64,000 nt of DNA, taken from NCBI RefSeq assembly GCF_900103285.1, contig NZ_FNGS01000002.1, positions 350,064 to 414,063 on the forward strand. The letters run 5' to 3'. The translations under genes were made by a program, and so were the position numbers. The stretch comes from Siphonobacter aquaeclarae. GTDB lineage: Bacteria; Bacteroidota; Bacteroidia; Cytophagales; Spirosomataceae. This document shows, in pieces, positions 53,883-62,704 of the stretch. A model generated the notes under the pieces. The model did not search any database, was not told where the DNA came from, and saw nothing but the letters and a program-made list of their open reading frames with translations. The stretch's first letter is position 1; each line of letters opens with the position of its first letter.

Positions 53883-56016
53883 ACCGTGTTCCGAGTTCGA
53901 CCGACAGATTCGGCAGGCCCAGAATCCGGTGTGGCGAAGGCGGATTGGCCAGCTTCAGTTCGATGGTATGTCCGCTTTCCTTCGCCCATTTTACCGGGGT
54001 AAGTTCCTTGCGGTAAATCAGTTGCGGAATATCATCGGAAATCAGCACCGGAACCTTGTCGTGGTATTGGTTGAAGAGTTTGACAACCAGCTGATTCCGC
54101 CCCGACTTCAGTGGTAATAACACCACATTCCGGTTGGTTTCGGCTTTTTCCGGACTATTCCGGACGAGGAGTTCTTCCCCGTTGAGCCATACGGCGAGGC
54201 CATCGCCGCTGCGGATTTCGACGAGTACCTGACGGGCCTTGTCGGCCGTCATTTCCTGAAGGATAAACCAGCTTTGGGACGGTTCTGCCGGTAGTTCATG
54301 CTCGTCGGCGTGCTTCCAGTTTGTGGCCCGCCAGGCAGGGTCGGTAGTCCTGGGCCAGGGTTTGGAGGGTTCTATCATTCCGGTCACCCCGGGCCAGGCA
54401 ATACCGGAGTACTCCACCGGGTGGGTATAGGTTGATCCCCAGAAAATCGGGCCGTTTTGCGGCAGGCGAACGGAAGGGTCGCCGTCGAGCACAACCGTCT
54501 CCGTATTTCCGTCAATCGAAAAGTCGATCGATTTACCTTTTTCTTCCTCTGTGTAGACCAGAACAGGCTTACAGTTCACCGCTGCAGGAGTCTGGACGGT
54601 CCACGACTGGCTGACCGTTCCCCGGAAATACGTATTGTAGTCAATCCCGCCGATGCTGTAATGCGGTTCGGCATTTCGCTGGTCAAGTACTTTCGGGCGC
54701 TGGGATTTGTAGACGGTTTCGAGGTTGGCAGCCGGAACGGAGTAGCCATTCTGAAAGTCCACGACGATGACGGGGATATCCCGCACCGACTTGATTTCTC
54801 CCGGAAGCATAATCTTCAGGCCATTACCCTGCCGCTGATAGGAAGCAGAAGCGCCGGGGCTGCCCAGGAGGTAGATATTCTTCACCTGCCCCGTCACATG
54901 TGGCAGCAGCACGGACCGGGTTTTCGGCAGGGTGGTTACGGCGAGGTACAGCTTGTTTCCTTTGGTGGTTACTTCGCCCCACTCGAATGCCTCGGGAAAC
55001 GGATTCGGAGAGGCAGCGTAGACGGCCTCTCCGTTTTTGCGGAGCCATTCGCCGTTTCGGAGAAGTACGTCCCGTTCGAAGTCGACCACGGTTCCGTCCC
55101 CCCTCGGTCCGATGTTCAGCAGGTAGTTGCCGCCCCGGCTGACGACTTTCAGGAGAGCCACCAGTTTTTCCCGGGCTTTGTCTGACGCCAGGCCATGCTC
55201 CTGCCAGGAGCGGTATCCCCAGGTTTCGTCGTAAATGGAGGCGGGCGTCTGCCACGGCGTAGCGATTTTATAGTTCGGATACTCGTTATCGCCCATGACG
55301 CAAAAATCCCCGGCCTCGTTACCCAGTCGCCCGCTCACCATGCAATCCGGCTGGAGGCGGTGCACCAGATCCCGCAGTTCGGTACTCTGTTTTGCCGTGA
55401 GTGACCCCATGTCAAACCACAGCTCGGAAATCGGGCCGTAGTGGGTCAACAGTTCGGTTACCTGGTTTTTGTTGTATTCGTGGTGAGAATCCGGAATGGG
55501 ATCGGAATTGGAGCTTGAAATGGGGTATGCACCCGGGAAATGCCAGTCGATCAGCGAGAAATACAACCCGAACCGCAGCCCGGCGCGCTGGCAGGCTTCA
55601 GACAGCTCTTTGACGACGTCCCGCTTATACGGCGTAGCGTCGACCATGTTGAAGGTGGTATAGGCTGACTTGAACATGCAAAAACCGTCATGATGTTTCG
55701 ACGTCAGCACTATGGATCGCATACCGGCTGCTTTGGCCAGTAACGCAACCGAGTCGGGATTCCATTGAGTGGGATTGAACGTTTTAGCTACACGTTCATA
55801 CGTATCCGAGTACAAACCGGCAGCATGTGCCCGGATTTGTTCGCTGTAACCGCGGGTGACCGGCTTGCCTTCCCATACCCCACCCAGAACGGAATAGACG
55901 CCCCAGTGAATAAACATGGAATACTTGTCGTTTTTCCAGGCAGTAAGGGCGGGCGACTGGGAATGGGCGGCAACGGGAAAGAGCAACGCAAGCAGGAGTA
56001 AACGTATAGGCTTCAT
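53881..56016 (-). CDS. GH29 alpha-L-fucosidase with C-terminal binding domain
   Basis: A 711-residue exported enzyme that releases alpha-linked L-fucose from glycans. The start at 56016 gives a signal peptide (KPIRLLLLALLFPVAAHSQ). The GH29 barrel occupies about 25-420: KYSMFIHWGVYSVLGG, SIVLTSKHHDGFCMF, FGLYFSLIDWHFP and the nucleophile stretch ISELWFDMGS. About 290 residues follow, including a jelly-roll-like part with DGLAVWLNGEELLVRN, probably sugar-binding. Most GH29 enzymes are shorter. It is a single gene. Confidence 0.92.
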   Translation of the reverse strand: MKPIRLLLLALLFPVAAHSQSPALTAWKNDKYSMFIHWGVYSVLGGVWEGKPVTRGYSEQIRAHAAGLYSDTYERVAKTFNPTQWNPDSVALLAKAAGMRSIVLTSKHHDGFCMFKSAYTTFNMVDATPYKRDVVKELSEACQRAGLRFGLYFSLIDWHFPGAYPISSSNSDPIPDSHHEYNKNQVTELLTHYGPISELWFDMGSLTAKQSTELRDLVHRLQPDCMVSGRLGNEAGDFCVMGDNEYPNYKIATPWQTPASIYDETWGYRSWQEHGLASDKAREKLVALLKVVSRGGNYLLNIGPRGDGTVVDFERDVLLRNGEWLRKNGEAVYAASPNPFPEAFEWGEVTTKGNKLYLAVTTLPKTRSVLLPHVTGQVKNIYLLGSPGASASYQRQGNGLKIMLPGEIKSVRDIPVIVVDFQNGYSVPAANLETVYKSQRPKVLDQRNAEPHYSIGGIDYNTYFRGTVSQSWTVQTPAAVNCKPVLVYTEEEKGKSIDFSIDGNTETVVLDGDPSVRLPQNGPIFWGSTYTHPVEYSGIAWPGVTGMIEPSKPWPRTTDPAWRATNWKHADEHELPAEPSQSWFILQEMTADKARQVLVEIRSGDGLAVWLNGEELLVRNSPEKAETNRNVVLLPLKSGRNQLVVKLFNQYHDKVPVLISDDIPQLIYRKELTPVKWAKESGHTIELKLANPPSPHRILGLPNLSVELGTR

Positions 56017-56197
56017 GTGATTGTCGGTTGAGCGTCTCAAAGGATCAGCCTTCCGGCGGGAAGAACCAATGGCCAAAGTAACCAATATCTTTCAAAACAC
56101 GCACCGAACCGCGTCTATACCCGCTTCAATTTACCGAGCGGGCGGATTCAGGGTCTTTTCCCCGCCCGATGGTTAGGAAAAGCCGGCCCCCGTCTTC

Positions 56198-56205
56198 TAC
56201 CTTTG
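56198..56205 (+). promoter_or_regulatory. -7 promoter box for the M28 peptidase gene
   Basis: TACCTTTG overlaps the TTG at 56203, so that codon cannot be the start; the GTG at 56230 then has a leader of about 20 nt. Confidence 0.75.
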
Positions 56206-56229
56206 ACTACTGTTTTACTGATCACTGCT

Positions 56230-57165
56230 GTGAAAAAAGTTCTCATTCTGCTTCTGCTGGCCGGATTTTCGTCCTACGGCCGCGACATCACGCCTACTGC
56301 GAAGAGGCTCTCCAGGCATATCCGTTTCCTGGCATCCGACAAGATGAAAGGCCGGGGTACCGGCAGTCCCGAAAACGAAAAAGCGGCCGCCTATATCGCC
56401 CGCCATTTCAAAAAATATGGCCTCAAGCCGCTCGGTACCGATGGCTACTACCAGGCATTCACGGCGAAGGTACGGCGGGTGGTGGTACCCGATAGCCTAC
56501 GGCCGGCCCGTAACGTCATCGGCTTTCTGGACAACGGAGCTGAAAATACTATCGTCATCGGCGCGCACTACGATCACCTCGGCACGGGTAATCAGGGCAG
56601 TTCACTCGCCGAAAACCCGCAGGGGCAGATCCACAACGGGGCCGACGACAACGCGTCGGGCGTGGCGGGCCTGCTGGAACTGGCGCGGTACTTCTCCGGA
56701 AACGACGTCAAAGAATCATACAACTTTCTCTTCATGGCTTTCGGAGCGGAAGAGCTCGGCCTGATCGGCTCGCGGTACTTCCTCCTCAACCCTACCCTGC
56801 CGCTCGCCAAAATGAACTTCATGATTTGCATGGACATGATCGGCCGGTACAACCCTGAACGTGGCGTCGGAATCGGCGGATATGGTACGGGCGATCGCTG
56901 GCCGGAAATCTTTCAGAACCTCAATGCTTCCGTGAAGTACTTCACCGACCGGCCTGGAAACGGCGGCTCTGACAACGCCGCATTCTATGCCAAGCGTATC
57001 CCTGTCCTCTTCTTCCATACCGGCGGGCACCCGGACTACCACAAGCCTACCGACGATGCCGACAAGATTGATTACCAGGCGGAAGAGGGTATTCTGAAAT
57101 TGGAAATTCAGGTTATTGAAAACGCACTGAAACAACCGAAGCTGGTTTTTACACCCGTTCAATAA
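56230..57165 (+). CDS. Exported M28 family metallopeptidase
   Basis: A 311-residue aminopeptidase-like enzyme. GTG 56230 is chosen since the promoter lies over the TTG nine codons before; the signal peptide then starts at once (KKVLILLLLAGFSSYG). Two-zinc ligands of family M28 are visible: His and Asp in GAHYDHLG, Asp in NGADDNASG, Glu pair in AFGAEELGL, Asp in MDMIGR and His in FHTGGHPDYH. It should free N-terminal amino acids from peptides outside the cytoplasm. Its stop is inside a family-1 inverted repeat. Confidence 0.92.
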   Translation: MKKVLILLLLAGFSSYGRDITPTAKRLSRHIRFLASDKMKGRGTGSPENEKAAAYIARHFKKYGLKPLGTDGYYQAFTAKVRRVVVPDSLRPARNVIGFLDNGAENTIVIGAHYDHLGTGNQGSSLAENPQGQIHNGADDNASGVAGLLELARYFSGNDVKESYNFLFMAFGAEELGLIGSRYFLLNPTLPLAKMNFMICMDMIGRYNPERGVGIGGYGTGDRWPEIFQNLNASVKYFTDRPGNGGSDNAAFYAKRIPVLFFHTGGHPDYHKPTDDADKIDYQAEEGILKLEIQVIENALKQPKLVFTPVQ

Positions 57166-57233
57166 TGTCTGTGTATTCTGTGAAGTCTGTGAGCCATATT
57201 TTTCTCACAGACTTCACAGAATACACAGACATT
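57164..57233. repeat. Family-1 intergenic inverted repeat, copy c
   Basis: Two 30-nt arms (57164-57193 and 57204-57233) are exact complements around a 10-nt loop. The hairpin spans precisely the gap between the two convergent stop codons, sharing bases with both. It uses the same 9-nt words as copy a in another order. Confidence 0.95.
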
Positions 57234-57781
57234 TATTTCGGTTCGAACAGCATACCGGTACACAGGCAATACTTCCCGCCCGTCTGCTCCAGTATGTCAT
57301 GGTGGCGGCAGAGCTTACATCCTTCCCAGAATCCCGGATCCTGCGTAAGTAACTCAAAACCAACCGGTTGAAAACCCAGCTTCCCGTTCATCCGCATGAC
57401 CGCCGTGCCGGTAGTAATGCCGAATAATTTCGCCTTCGGAAACAGCCTGCGGCAGAGTCGGAACAGAATGGTTTTGAGTTTCGCTGCCAGTTTTTGCCCC
57501 CGAAACTGAGGCGCAACGATCAATCCCGACTGAGAGACATACTTTCCTCCTTCGTACACATCGTAGTAACAAAAACCGGCCCATTCTCCCGTCGCCGAAG
57601 TGGCGATGATCGCCCGGTGATCACGCATCTTCCGCCGGATAAACTCCGGTGTCCGGCCGCCTATTCCCGTACCGCGCTGCGCAGCACTTTCGCTCATGGC
57701 CCGTCCGATCCCTTCGGCCAGGTCTCCGTGTTTGTCGGAAGCAATCTCAATGACAAACCCGTCGTCTTCCCGCTTTTTCAT
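57233..57781 (-). CDS. GNAT family N-acetyltransferase with cysteine-rich tail
   Basis: A 182-residue acetyltransferase. The acetyl-CoA loop is GLIVAPQFRGQKLAAKLKT, and the fold continues through AVMRMNGKLGFQPVGF. The tail contains CKLCRHHDIL and CLCTGM, four cysteines and two histidines that might bind a metal, unusual in GNAT enzymes. Similar proteins in Bacteroidota lie next to arginine biosynthesis genes; here two arginine/citrulline hydrolases are 2-4 kb away. The substrate is unknown. The stop of the preceding gene directly abuts its start. Confidence 0.8.
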   Translation of the reverse strand: MKKREDDGFVIEIASDKHGDLAEGIGRAMSESAAQRGTGIGGRTPEFIRRKMRDHRAIIATSATGEWAGFCYYDVYEGGKYVSQSGLIVAPQFRGQKLAAKLKTILFRLCRRLFPKAKLFGITTGTAVMRMNGKLGFQPVGFELLTQDPGFWEGCKLCRHHDILEQTGGKYCLCTGMLFEPK

Positions 57782-58084
57782 CTATTCGGCGTGGCTGATC
57801 TGGCGAAAGTACTCCCGACGAAGCGCGGGCGGCAGCATCGGCAGCCATACCTCGCGGGCCAGCTCTCCATGCTCAAGCGCATAAACATAGATGGAGCCGG
57901 TCAGGGTTTTGACCTGATCGGAGCCATAAGTCAGGAGGATTTCTGCCTGGGAAAAGCATTGACGGAGGGCCTCCGGATCGGCTGAGGCCATGGCCTCCAG
58001 GGTAATATCCCGGAGGTGATGAAGAGAAGAAACAGGGCGGAAACCTTCGTGGGAAGCATTTCCGGAACAAGCAGTCGGAAACAT
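57782..58084 (-). CDS. Small conserved protein, DUF7674-like
   Basis: A 100-residue cytoplasmic protein if the ATG at 58084 is used; the open frame extends to 58201 but the longer N-terminus looks non-coding. The part HLRDITLEAMASADPEALRQ, the VYALEHGELAREVW region and PPALRREYFRQI recall the DUF7674 family, sometimes found as immunity-like proteins; this match is from memory of the pattern. It directly precedes the GNAT gene, with no gap between its stop and the next start. Confidence 0.55.
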   Translation of the reverse strand: MFPTACSGNASHEGFRPVSSLHHLRDITLEAMASADPEALRQCFSQAEILLTYGSDQVKTLTGSIYVYALEHGELAREVWLPMLPPALRREYFRQISHAE

Positions 58085-58237
58085 ACCAGGGTAATTTGTT
58101 GGTATCCGAAGGTTCTCCAAACCCGGGCCAGCGTGCCTGTATTTCGCAACTCCCTGTCGATCAAGGATATTCTTTTCAGGAAAAGAAAAAGATCCTTCCA
58201 TTCTGAAAAACAGGTTTTCAAAACGGAAGGATTCATA

Positions 58238-59119
58238 CTACTCTTTACGGGTACTGCGGCGGATGGTCCGCTCGATTTCGTCCCACTCCTCGTCCGGTAC
58301 TGCCTCCAGGTTGCTGAACTGACCGGCGCCTTTCAGCCATTCTCCTCCGTCGATCGTAATATCCTGACCTGTAATGTAAGCGGAATAGTCCGACATGAGG
58401 TAGGCAGCCAGGTTGGCCAGCTCCTGGTGTTCGCCGACACGGCCAGCCGGTACCCGGGTTTCGGGCGACAGCAGTTTGGCTACCTGTTCGGGAAAGAGCC
58501 GGTCCCACGCGCCTTTCGTCGGAAATGGCCCCGGAGCAATGTTATTCAGCCGGATTTTATGCCGGGCCCATTCCACCGCCAGCGAGCGCGTCAGGATCCG
58601 GACGCCGGCTTTCGATACCGCTGAGGGCACCGTGTAACCCGTTCCGGTAAAGGCGTAACTGGTGATGATGCTGACGACCGTCCCCGGTTGCCCTTTTTCG
58701 ATCCAGTACTTGCCGAGCGCCAGGGTAAAATTGACAGAGCCCTGCAGCACGATACCGATTACGGCCTCGAATGCCTTGTGGCTCAGCCGCTCGGTCGGGC
58801 TGATGAAGTTGCCGGCAGCGTTGTTAACGAGGCCGTCTACCTGTCCGAAACGTTCAAGGGCTTTGGCCAGGACGTTTTCGATTTCTTCGTATTTCCGGAC
58901 ATCGCATGGAACGGCGAGTACGGCCCCGCCTGTCTCCGCCGATAGCTCCGCTGCCGTGGCATCGATGACTTCCTGTCGGCGAGAACAGATGACAATGTTC
59001 GCCCCGAGGCGGAGAAATTCCCGGGACATGGATTTCCCGAGGCCGGTACCGCCGCCGGTCACGATGATGGTTTTGCCGTTCAGTGCCCCGTCACGGAGCA
59101 TGGGTTCCTGGTAGATCAT
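58238..59119 (-). CDS. SDR family oxidoreductase, 2,4-dienoyl-CoA-reductase-like
   Basis: A 293-residue short-chain dehydrogenase. The N-terminal YQEPMLRDGALNGKTIIVTG and TGGGTGLGKSMSREFLRLGA are typical of the peroxisomal-type 2,4-dienoyl-CoA reductases, which help degrade unsaturated fatty acids. NNAAGNFISPTERLS and the C-terminal TGQDITIDGGEWL also fit. The usual Tyr-Lys pair of SDRs is replaced by a Ser/Lys arrangement (SAVSKAGV), as in that branch. It overlaps the CtlX gene by ATGA. Confidence 0.88.
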   Translation of the reverse strand: MIYQEPMLRDGALNGKTIIVTGGGTGLGKSMSREFLRLGANIVICSRRQEVIDATAAELSAETGGAVLAVPCDVRKYEEIENVLAKALERFGQVDGLVNNAAGNFISPTERLSHKAFEAVIGIVLQGSVNFTLALGKYWIEKGQPGTVVSIITSYAFTGTGYTVPSAVSKAGVRILTRSLAVEWARHKIRLNNIAPGPFPTKGAWDRLFPEQVAKLLSPETRVPAGRVGEHQELANLAAYLMSDYSAYITGQDITIDGGEWLKGAGQFSNLEAVPDEEWDEIERTIRRSTRKE

Positions 59120-60057
59120 AGGGCTCCGTATTTTTCAGGAAGGTGAATTTCGGCAATCATGCAGCGCGCCGATCCGCCGCCGTTTCCTTCGATCATATGC
59201 AAATCGGTGTGGAGGATCTGGCAGTAATCGTCGAGCGTATCGACCTGCCGGGGCGTCAGGCTGTCGTAGGCCTGGGTTGACATGACCAGCAGCTGCTCGC
59301 CTCTTCCGTTGCGCAGTTGCAGCATGTTTCCGGCGAAGTGGCGGAGTTGCTCATGGGTAATTTCAACGATCTGGCGTCCGGACGTTTCCAGGGAACTGCG
59401 GACGATGAACCGCTCGTCGGGATCGGCTATCGCATCAAGGCAAACCACTGCAAAGAGGTCGCCGATGCACAGGAGTACGTTGGTATGGTAGATCGGCCGG
59501 CCCATTTCATCCGTCGCATGAAATTTCACCACTTCGTAGTTCATCTGAAGGGCGAAAGCGTCGAGCACGTCCTCGTTGGTGCGGGGCGAGAGGCACGCAT
59601 AGGCGATTTTGTACTTGCGGTCGAGCACCATCGAGCCGGTTCCTTCCAGAAATTTTCCTTCTGTTTCGAAGGCGGAGAGGTCTATCCGGCGGTTGATGTA
59701 GAATTTTTGCTCGATGAGATTAAGGATATCCTCCCGGCGTTCGAGGCGGCGGTTTTCTGCCTGCATCGGGTAGGTAATCACCGTCCCGTTGAAGTGAAAG
59801 CTCACCCAGTTGTTCGGAAAGATGGAATCGGGGGTGTGCGGTTCGGGGGTATCTTCCACGACCAGCACGTCTACGCCGACGGCCTGGAGGAGGCGAACCA
59901 TTTCGTCGAACTCGTCGAGGGCTTCGTCCTGTGCGTGTTCTTTCGTTTTATCGGCCATCTCCACGTCCTGAAAGGCATTGGAGGAAGCCGTCTGTTCATT
60001 GAATCCGAACCTCACCGGCCGGATCATGAGTACATGGGAGGTTGATTGGCTTCTCAT
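59116..60057 (-). CDS. ctlX: CtlX-like citrulline/arginine guanidino hydrolase
   Basis: A 313-residue enzyme of the amidinotransferase/deiminase fold. Marks are IRPVRFGFNEQT near the N-terminus, TPDSIFPNNWVSFH, LEGTGSMVLDRK, YHTNVLLCIGD and GNGGGSARCMIAEI with the catalytic Cys. These match the citrulline utilisation hydrolase CtlX known from Francisella and also common in Bacteroidota. It should act on citrulline or a related ureido compound. It overlaps the SDR gene by ATGA, so they are co-transcribed. Confidence 0.87.
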   Translation of the reverse strand: MRSQSTSHVLMIRPVRFGFNEQTASSNAFQDVEMADKTKEHAQDEALDEFDEMVRLLQAVGVDVLVVEDTPEPHTPDSIFPNNWVSFHFNGTVITYPMQAENRRLERREDILNLIEQKFYINRRIDLSAFETEGKFLEGTGSMVLDRKYKIAYACLSPRTNEDVLDAFALQMNYEVVKFHATDEMGRPIYHTNVLLCIGDLFAVVCLDAIADPDERFIVRSSLETSGRQIVEITHEQLRHFAGNMLQLRNGRGEQLLVMSTQAYDSLTPRQVDTLDDYCQILHTDLHMIEGNGGGSARCMIAEIHLPEKYGAL

Positions 60058-60096
60058 AGGTATGTGTGCGAGGTCTTAGTTGTGATGAGAAAAACT

Positions 60097-60241
60097 GTTT
60101 TCAGTTTTCAGTTTTCAGTTTTCAGTTTTCAGTTTTCAGTTTTTTTCGCCATTAATAAACTGGTTTCCAAACAATTACTACACTTTTCACATTACTCTCC
60201 CAATCCCCAACCGAAAACAGAAAACTGTAAACCGAAAACTC
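60097..60241. repeat. Family-2 inverted repeat with six GTTTTCA heptamers
   Basis: Six tandem GTTTTCA copies (60097-60138) face CCGAAAACAGAAAACTG-type words (60211-60241) across about 70 bp. The right arm ends at the stop codon of the arginine deiminase-like gene. Similar to the array at 49517, but CA in place of CG. Confidence 0.9.
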
Positions 60242-61671
60242 TACTCCCGATGCAGCGGCATCGACATACAATGCGATCCGCCGCGGGCGCGGGACAGTTC
60301 GGCGCTGGGGAGCATGATAAAGGTATCGGTCAGGGTTTCGGGATCGGAAGTACCGGTTTCGAATTCGTTCAGGAGATCCGCCGCGCGTACCGTCCGGAAG
60401 CCTGCCTGCCGGAAGGCTTCGAGCGTTTTGTCGTTGCGGTCGTATCCGATGACGACTCCCTCCTTCAGGGCGAGCAGGTTGCAGGAGTCGGTCCACTGCT
60501 CCCGGGCGCCGTAGGGAAATTCGTTGTTGCCGGAATAGATAAACCGGACCTTGTCCCGGCGGCAGCCGAGGTCTTCGACGCTGATCTGGATGAGCAATTC
60601 CTCCAGGCTTTCGATTTCCTTCGGACGGTTTTCTCCCTTGAAAAACTGAACGATCTTGACTTCTTCGTCGGCCCGGGGCGGAATAAGCCCGCTCATGGTG
60701 GCATCGATCTGGTCGTCGGTATGGCGGCCGTTCCGGGCAAGCGAACCGAGCACCACCCAGACATCCTTCTTCACCTGGGTAAAAATGGTATCGAGGTGCA
60801 TGTAGTCCCGCTTGAAGGGTATTTTGACGACGGTGATTTTGTCGACTACTTCCCGGTCAAACAGAATTTTGATGGTCTGTTGGGCGGCGAACACCGTTGT
60901 ACGCTCCGAAACGCCGACCAGCAAGTGGTTCGGAGCTACCATCATGACGTCTCCGCCTTCGAGGGTCGTTTTGTTATAGTCTTTTTCGTTGTCCGGGAGG
61001 AGGAAATACAGCTCGTTGTCGGGCAGCTCGATGATTTTTCCCCGGATATCGGCAAAGACAGGGTGGTTGTAAAAAATATACTGGGCGAGAAGCGCTTCCC
61101 GGGTACGGGCCTGTTTGGCCGGCTTATTCAGTAGCAGGTGATTGTTGATCGTGATACCAATATCCCGCGTGAAAATGAAGTTCGGAACCGGCGCAAAGAG
61201 CATCTCCCCAGCCGGCGTAGTACCGGAGATGAGGGTCTTGGCAAGGTCTACCGGCGCGAGATCGCTCAGTTCGGACTGGGTAGTATACCATTCGTGTTCG
61301 ACGGCGCAGATGGCAGCCACCAGCTTCGTCCGGACCAGCTCCTCTTCCAGAATATCCGCCAGCAGTTTCTGGAATTCAATAACCCGGGTGGAGTTGAAGT
61401 ACAGCGGGTGGTCGGGCTTGTAAAACGAACGGGAGGTATCCGCGTCGATGGCAGCGATCTTTCCCCGGATCTTTTCCGGATCGAGGAAATACAGGAGGAT
61501 CTTGACGTAATAATCGTACTCGTCCTTTCGCATGGTATCCAGGTGGACGATGTCTTCGAAGAGCCAATCCTGTGCTTTGGAGGGGACTACTTTCCCCAGA
61601 CCGGAGTCCGGGCTGTGAATCAGAAGGCGTTTCAGGGTTCCAACTTCACTCGCTACAAAAATAGATTTCAT
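60241..61671 (-). CDS. Arginine deiminase-like protein
   Basis: A 476-residue cytoplasmic enzyme that should convert arginine to citrulline and ammonia. The deiminase fold is visible in LEGGDVMMVAPNHLLVGVSE, MHLDTIFTQVKKDVWVV, and the catalytic Cys motif ARGGSHCMSMPL at the C-terminus. It is about 60 residues longer than ArcA of classic arginine fermenters; arcB and arcC are not nearby. It lies upstream of CtlX on the same strand, separated by a family-2 repeat. Together they would act on arginine and citrulline. Confidence 0.85.
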   Translation of the reverse strand: MKSIFVASEVGTLKRLLIHSPDSGLGKVVPSKAQDWLFEDIVHLDTMRKDEYDYYVKILLYFLDPEKIRGKIAAIDADTSRSFYKPDHPLYFNSTRVIEFQKLLADILEEELVRTKLVAAICAVEHEWYTTQSELSDLAPVDLAKTLISGTTPAGEMLFAPVPNFIFTRDIGITINNHLLLNKPAKQARTREALLAQYIFYNHPVFADIRGKIIELPDNELYFLLPDNEKDYNKTTLEGGDVMMVAPNHLLVGVSERTTVFAAQQTIKILFDREVVDKITVVKIPFKRDYMHLDTIFTQVKKDVWVVLGSLARNGRHTDDQIDATMSGLIPPRADEEVKIVQFFKGENRPKEIESLEELLIQISVEDLGCRRDKVRFIYSGNNEFPYGAREQWTDSCNLLALKEGVVIGYDRNDKTLEAFRQAGFRTVRAADLLNEFETGTSDPETLTDTFIMLPSAELSRARGGSHCMSMPLHRE

Positions 61672-61872
61672 ACGGCACTAGTTTGCTGCAAGATAGGCGG
61701 ATTCCCTTCAGCCGAAAAAATGAAAATCTCCTTAAAACAGCTAAAACCGGGCCTATTGTAGCTATTCGCAGAAAAATTTCCAATGGGGTACGAATGCCCT
61801 TCCCCGGGACGAACCAATCCCCTGAAAAGCAAGTTATCCACTCAAGAAAGGCATTGTTTGGCCTTTTCGCCC

Positions 61873-61880
61873 TACCTTTG
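61873..61880 (+). promoter_or_regulatory. -7 promoter box for sufCD
   Basis: TACCTTTG, 33 bp before the sufC ATG at 61913, with TTGTTTG at 61854-61860 as a possible -33 element at 19-bp spacing. Confidence 0.8.
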
Positions 61881-61912
61881 CAGTTTGAAACACTTACTTT
61901 GACCAAGCAGCT

Positions 61913-62671
61913 ATGCTTAAAATAGAAAACCTTCAGGCATCCATTGGTGAGAAGCAGATACTGAAAGGCATTAATCTGGAAGTGAAACCCGGTGAAGTTC
62001 ACGCCATTATGGGTCCTAACGGCTCCGGCAAGAGTACGTTGGCATCGGTGCTGGCGGGTCGGCAAGACTACGAGATCACCGGCGGGAGCGTGGAGTTCGA
62101 CGGGAAGGATCTCCTGGAAATGGCGCCGGAAGAGCGTGCAGCCGAAGGTATTTTCCTGGCATTTCAGTATCCGGTGGAAATTCCGGGGGTTTCGACGACC
62201 AACTTTTTAAAGACCGCCCTTAACGAAATCCGCAAATACCAGGGGCAGGAGCCGCTCGACGCGGTGAGCTTCCTGAAGCGGATGAAAGAGAAGATGAAAC
62301 TGGTAAATATCGACCAGTCGCTGCTTTCGCGCTCCCTCAACGAAGGATTTTCCGGCGGTGAAAAGAAGCGGAACGAAGTCTTCCAGATGGCCATGCTGGA
62401 ACCGAAACTCGGGATCCTGGATGAGACCGATTCCGGGCTCGACATCGATGCGCTCCGGATCGTGGCGGAAGGCGTGAATACCCTTCGCGACGGCCAGCGT
62501 TCGTTCATCGTCGTTACCCACTACCAGCGTCTGCTTGATTACATCGTACCTGATTTTGTGCACGTCCTCTACAAGGGCCGTATCGTCAAGTCCGGCACGA
62601 AAGAACTGGCACTCGAACTGGAAGAAAAAGGATACGACTGGATCAAGGCGGAAGTAGACGAACTCGTCTAG
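61913..62671 (+). CDS. sufC: Fe-S cluster assembly ATPase SufC
   Basis: A 252-residue ABC-type ATPase that powers the SufBCD scaffold. Walker A is GPNGSGKST (about 34-42), the signature LNEGFSGGEKKRNEVFQM is the SufC form, and Walker B is LGILDETDSGLD. The length matches. It is driven by the promoter at 61873 and followed after 33 bp by sufD; sufB is elsewhere (34924). Confidence 0.97.
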   Translation: MLKIENLQASIGEKQILKGINLEVKPGEVHAIMGPNGSGKSTLASVLAGRQDYEITGGSVEFDGKDLLEMAPEERAAEGIFLAFQYPVEIPGVSTTNFLKTALNEIRKYQGQEPLDAVSFLKRMKEKMKLVNIDQSLLSRSLNEGFSGGEKKRNEVFQMAMLEPKLGILDETDSGLDIDALRIVAEGVNTLRDGQRSFIVVTHYQRLLDYIVPDFVHVLYKGRIVKSGTKELALELEEKGYDWIKAEVDELV

Positions 62672-62704
62672 TTCCGACAGTATCCACGGCCAACAAGTGA
62701 ACGA

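Noticed and set aside
57931-58236. 101-residue open frame overlapping the DUF7674-like gene
   Set aside because: It lies in another frame of the same stretch and has no recognisable features; a frameshifted longer gene was considered but not supported.
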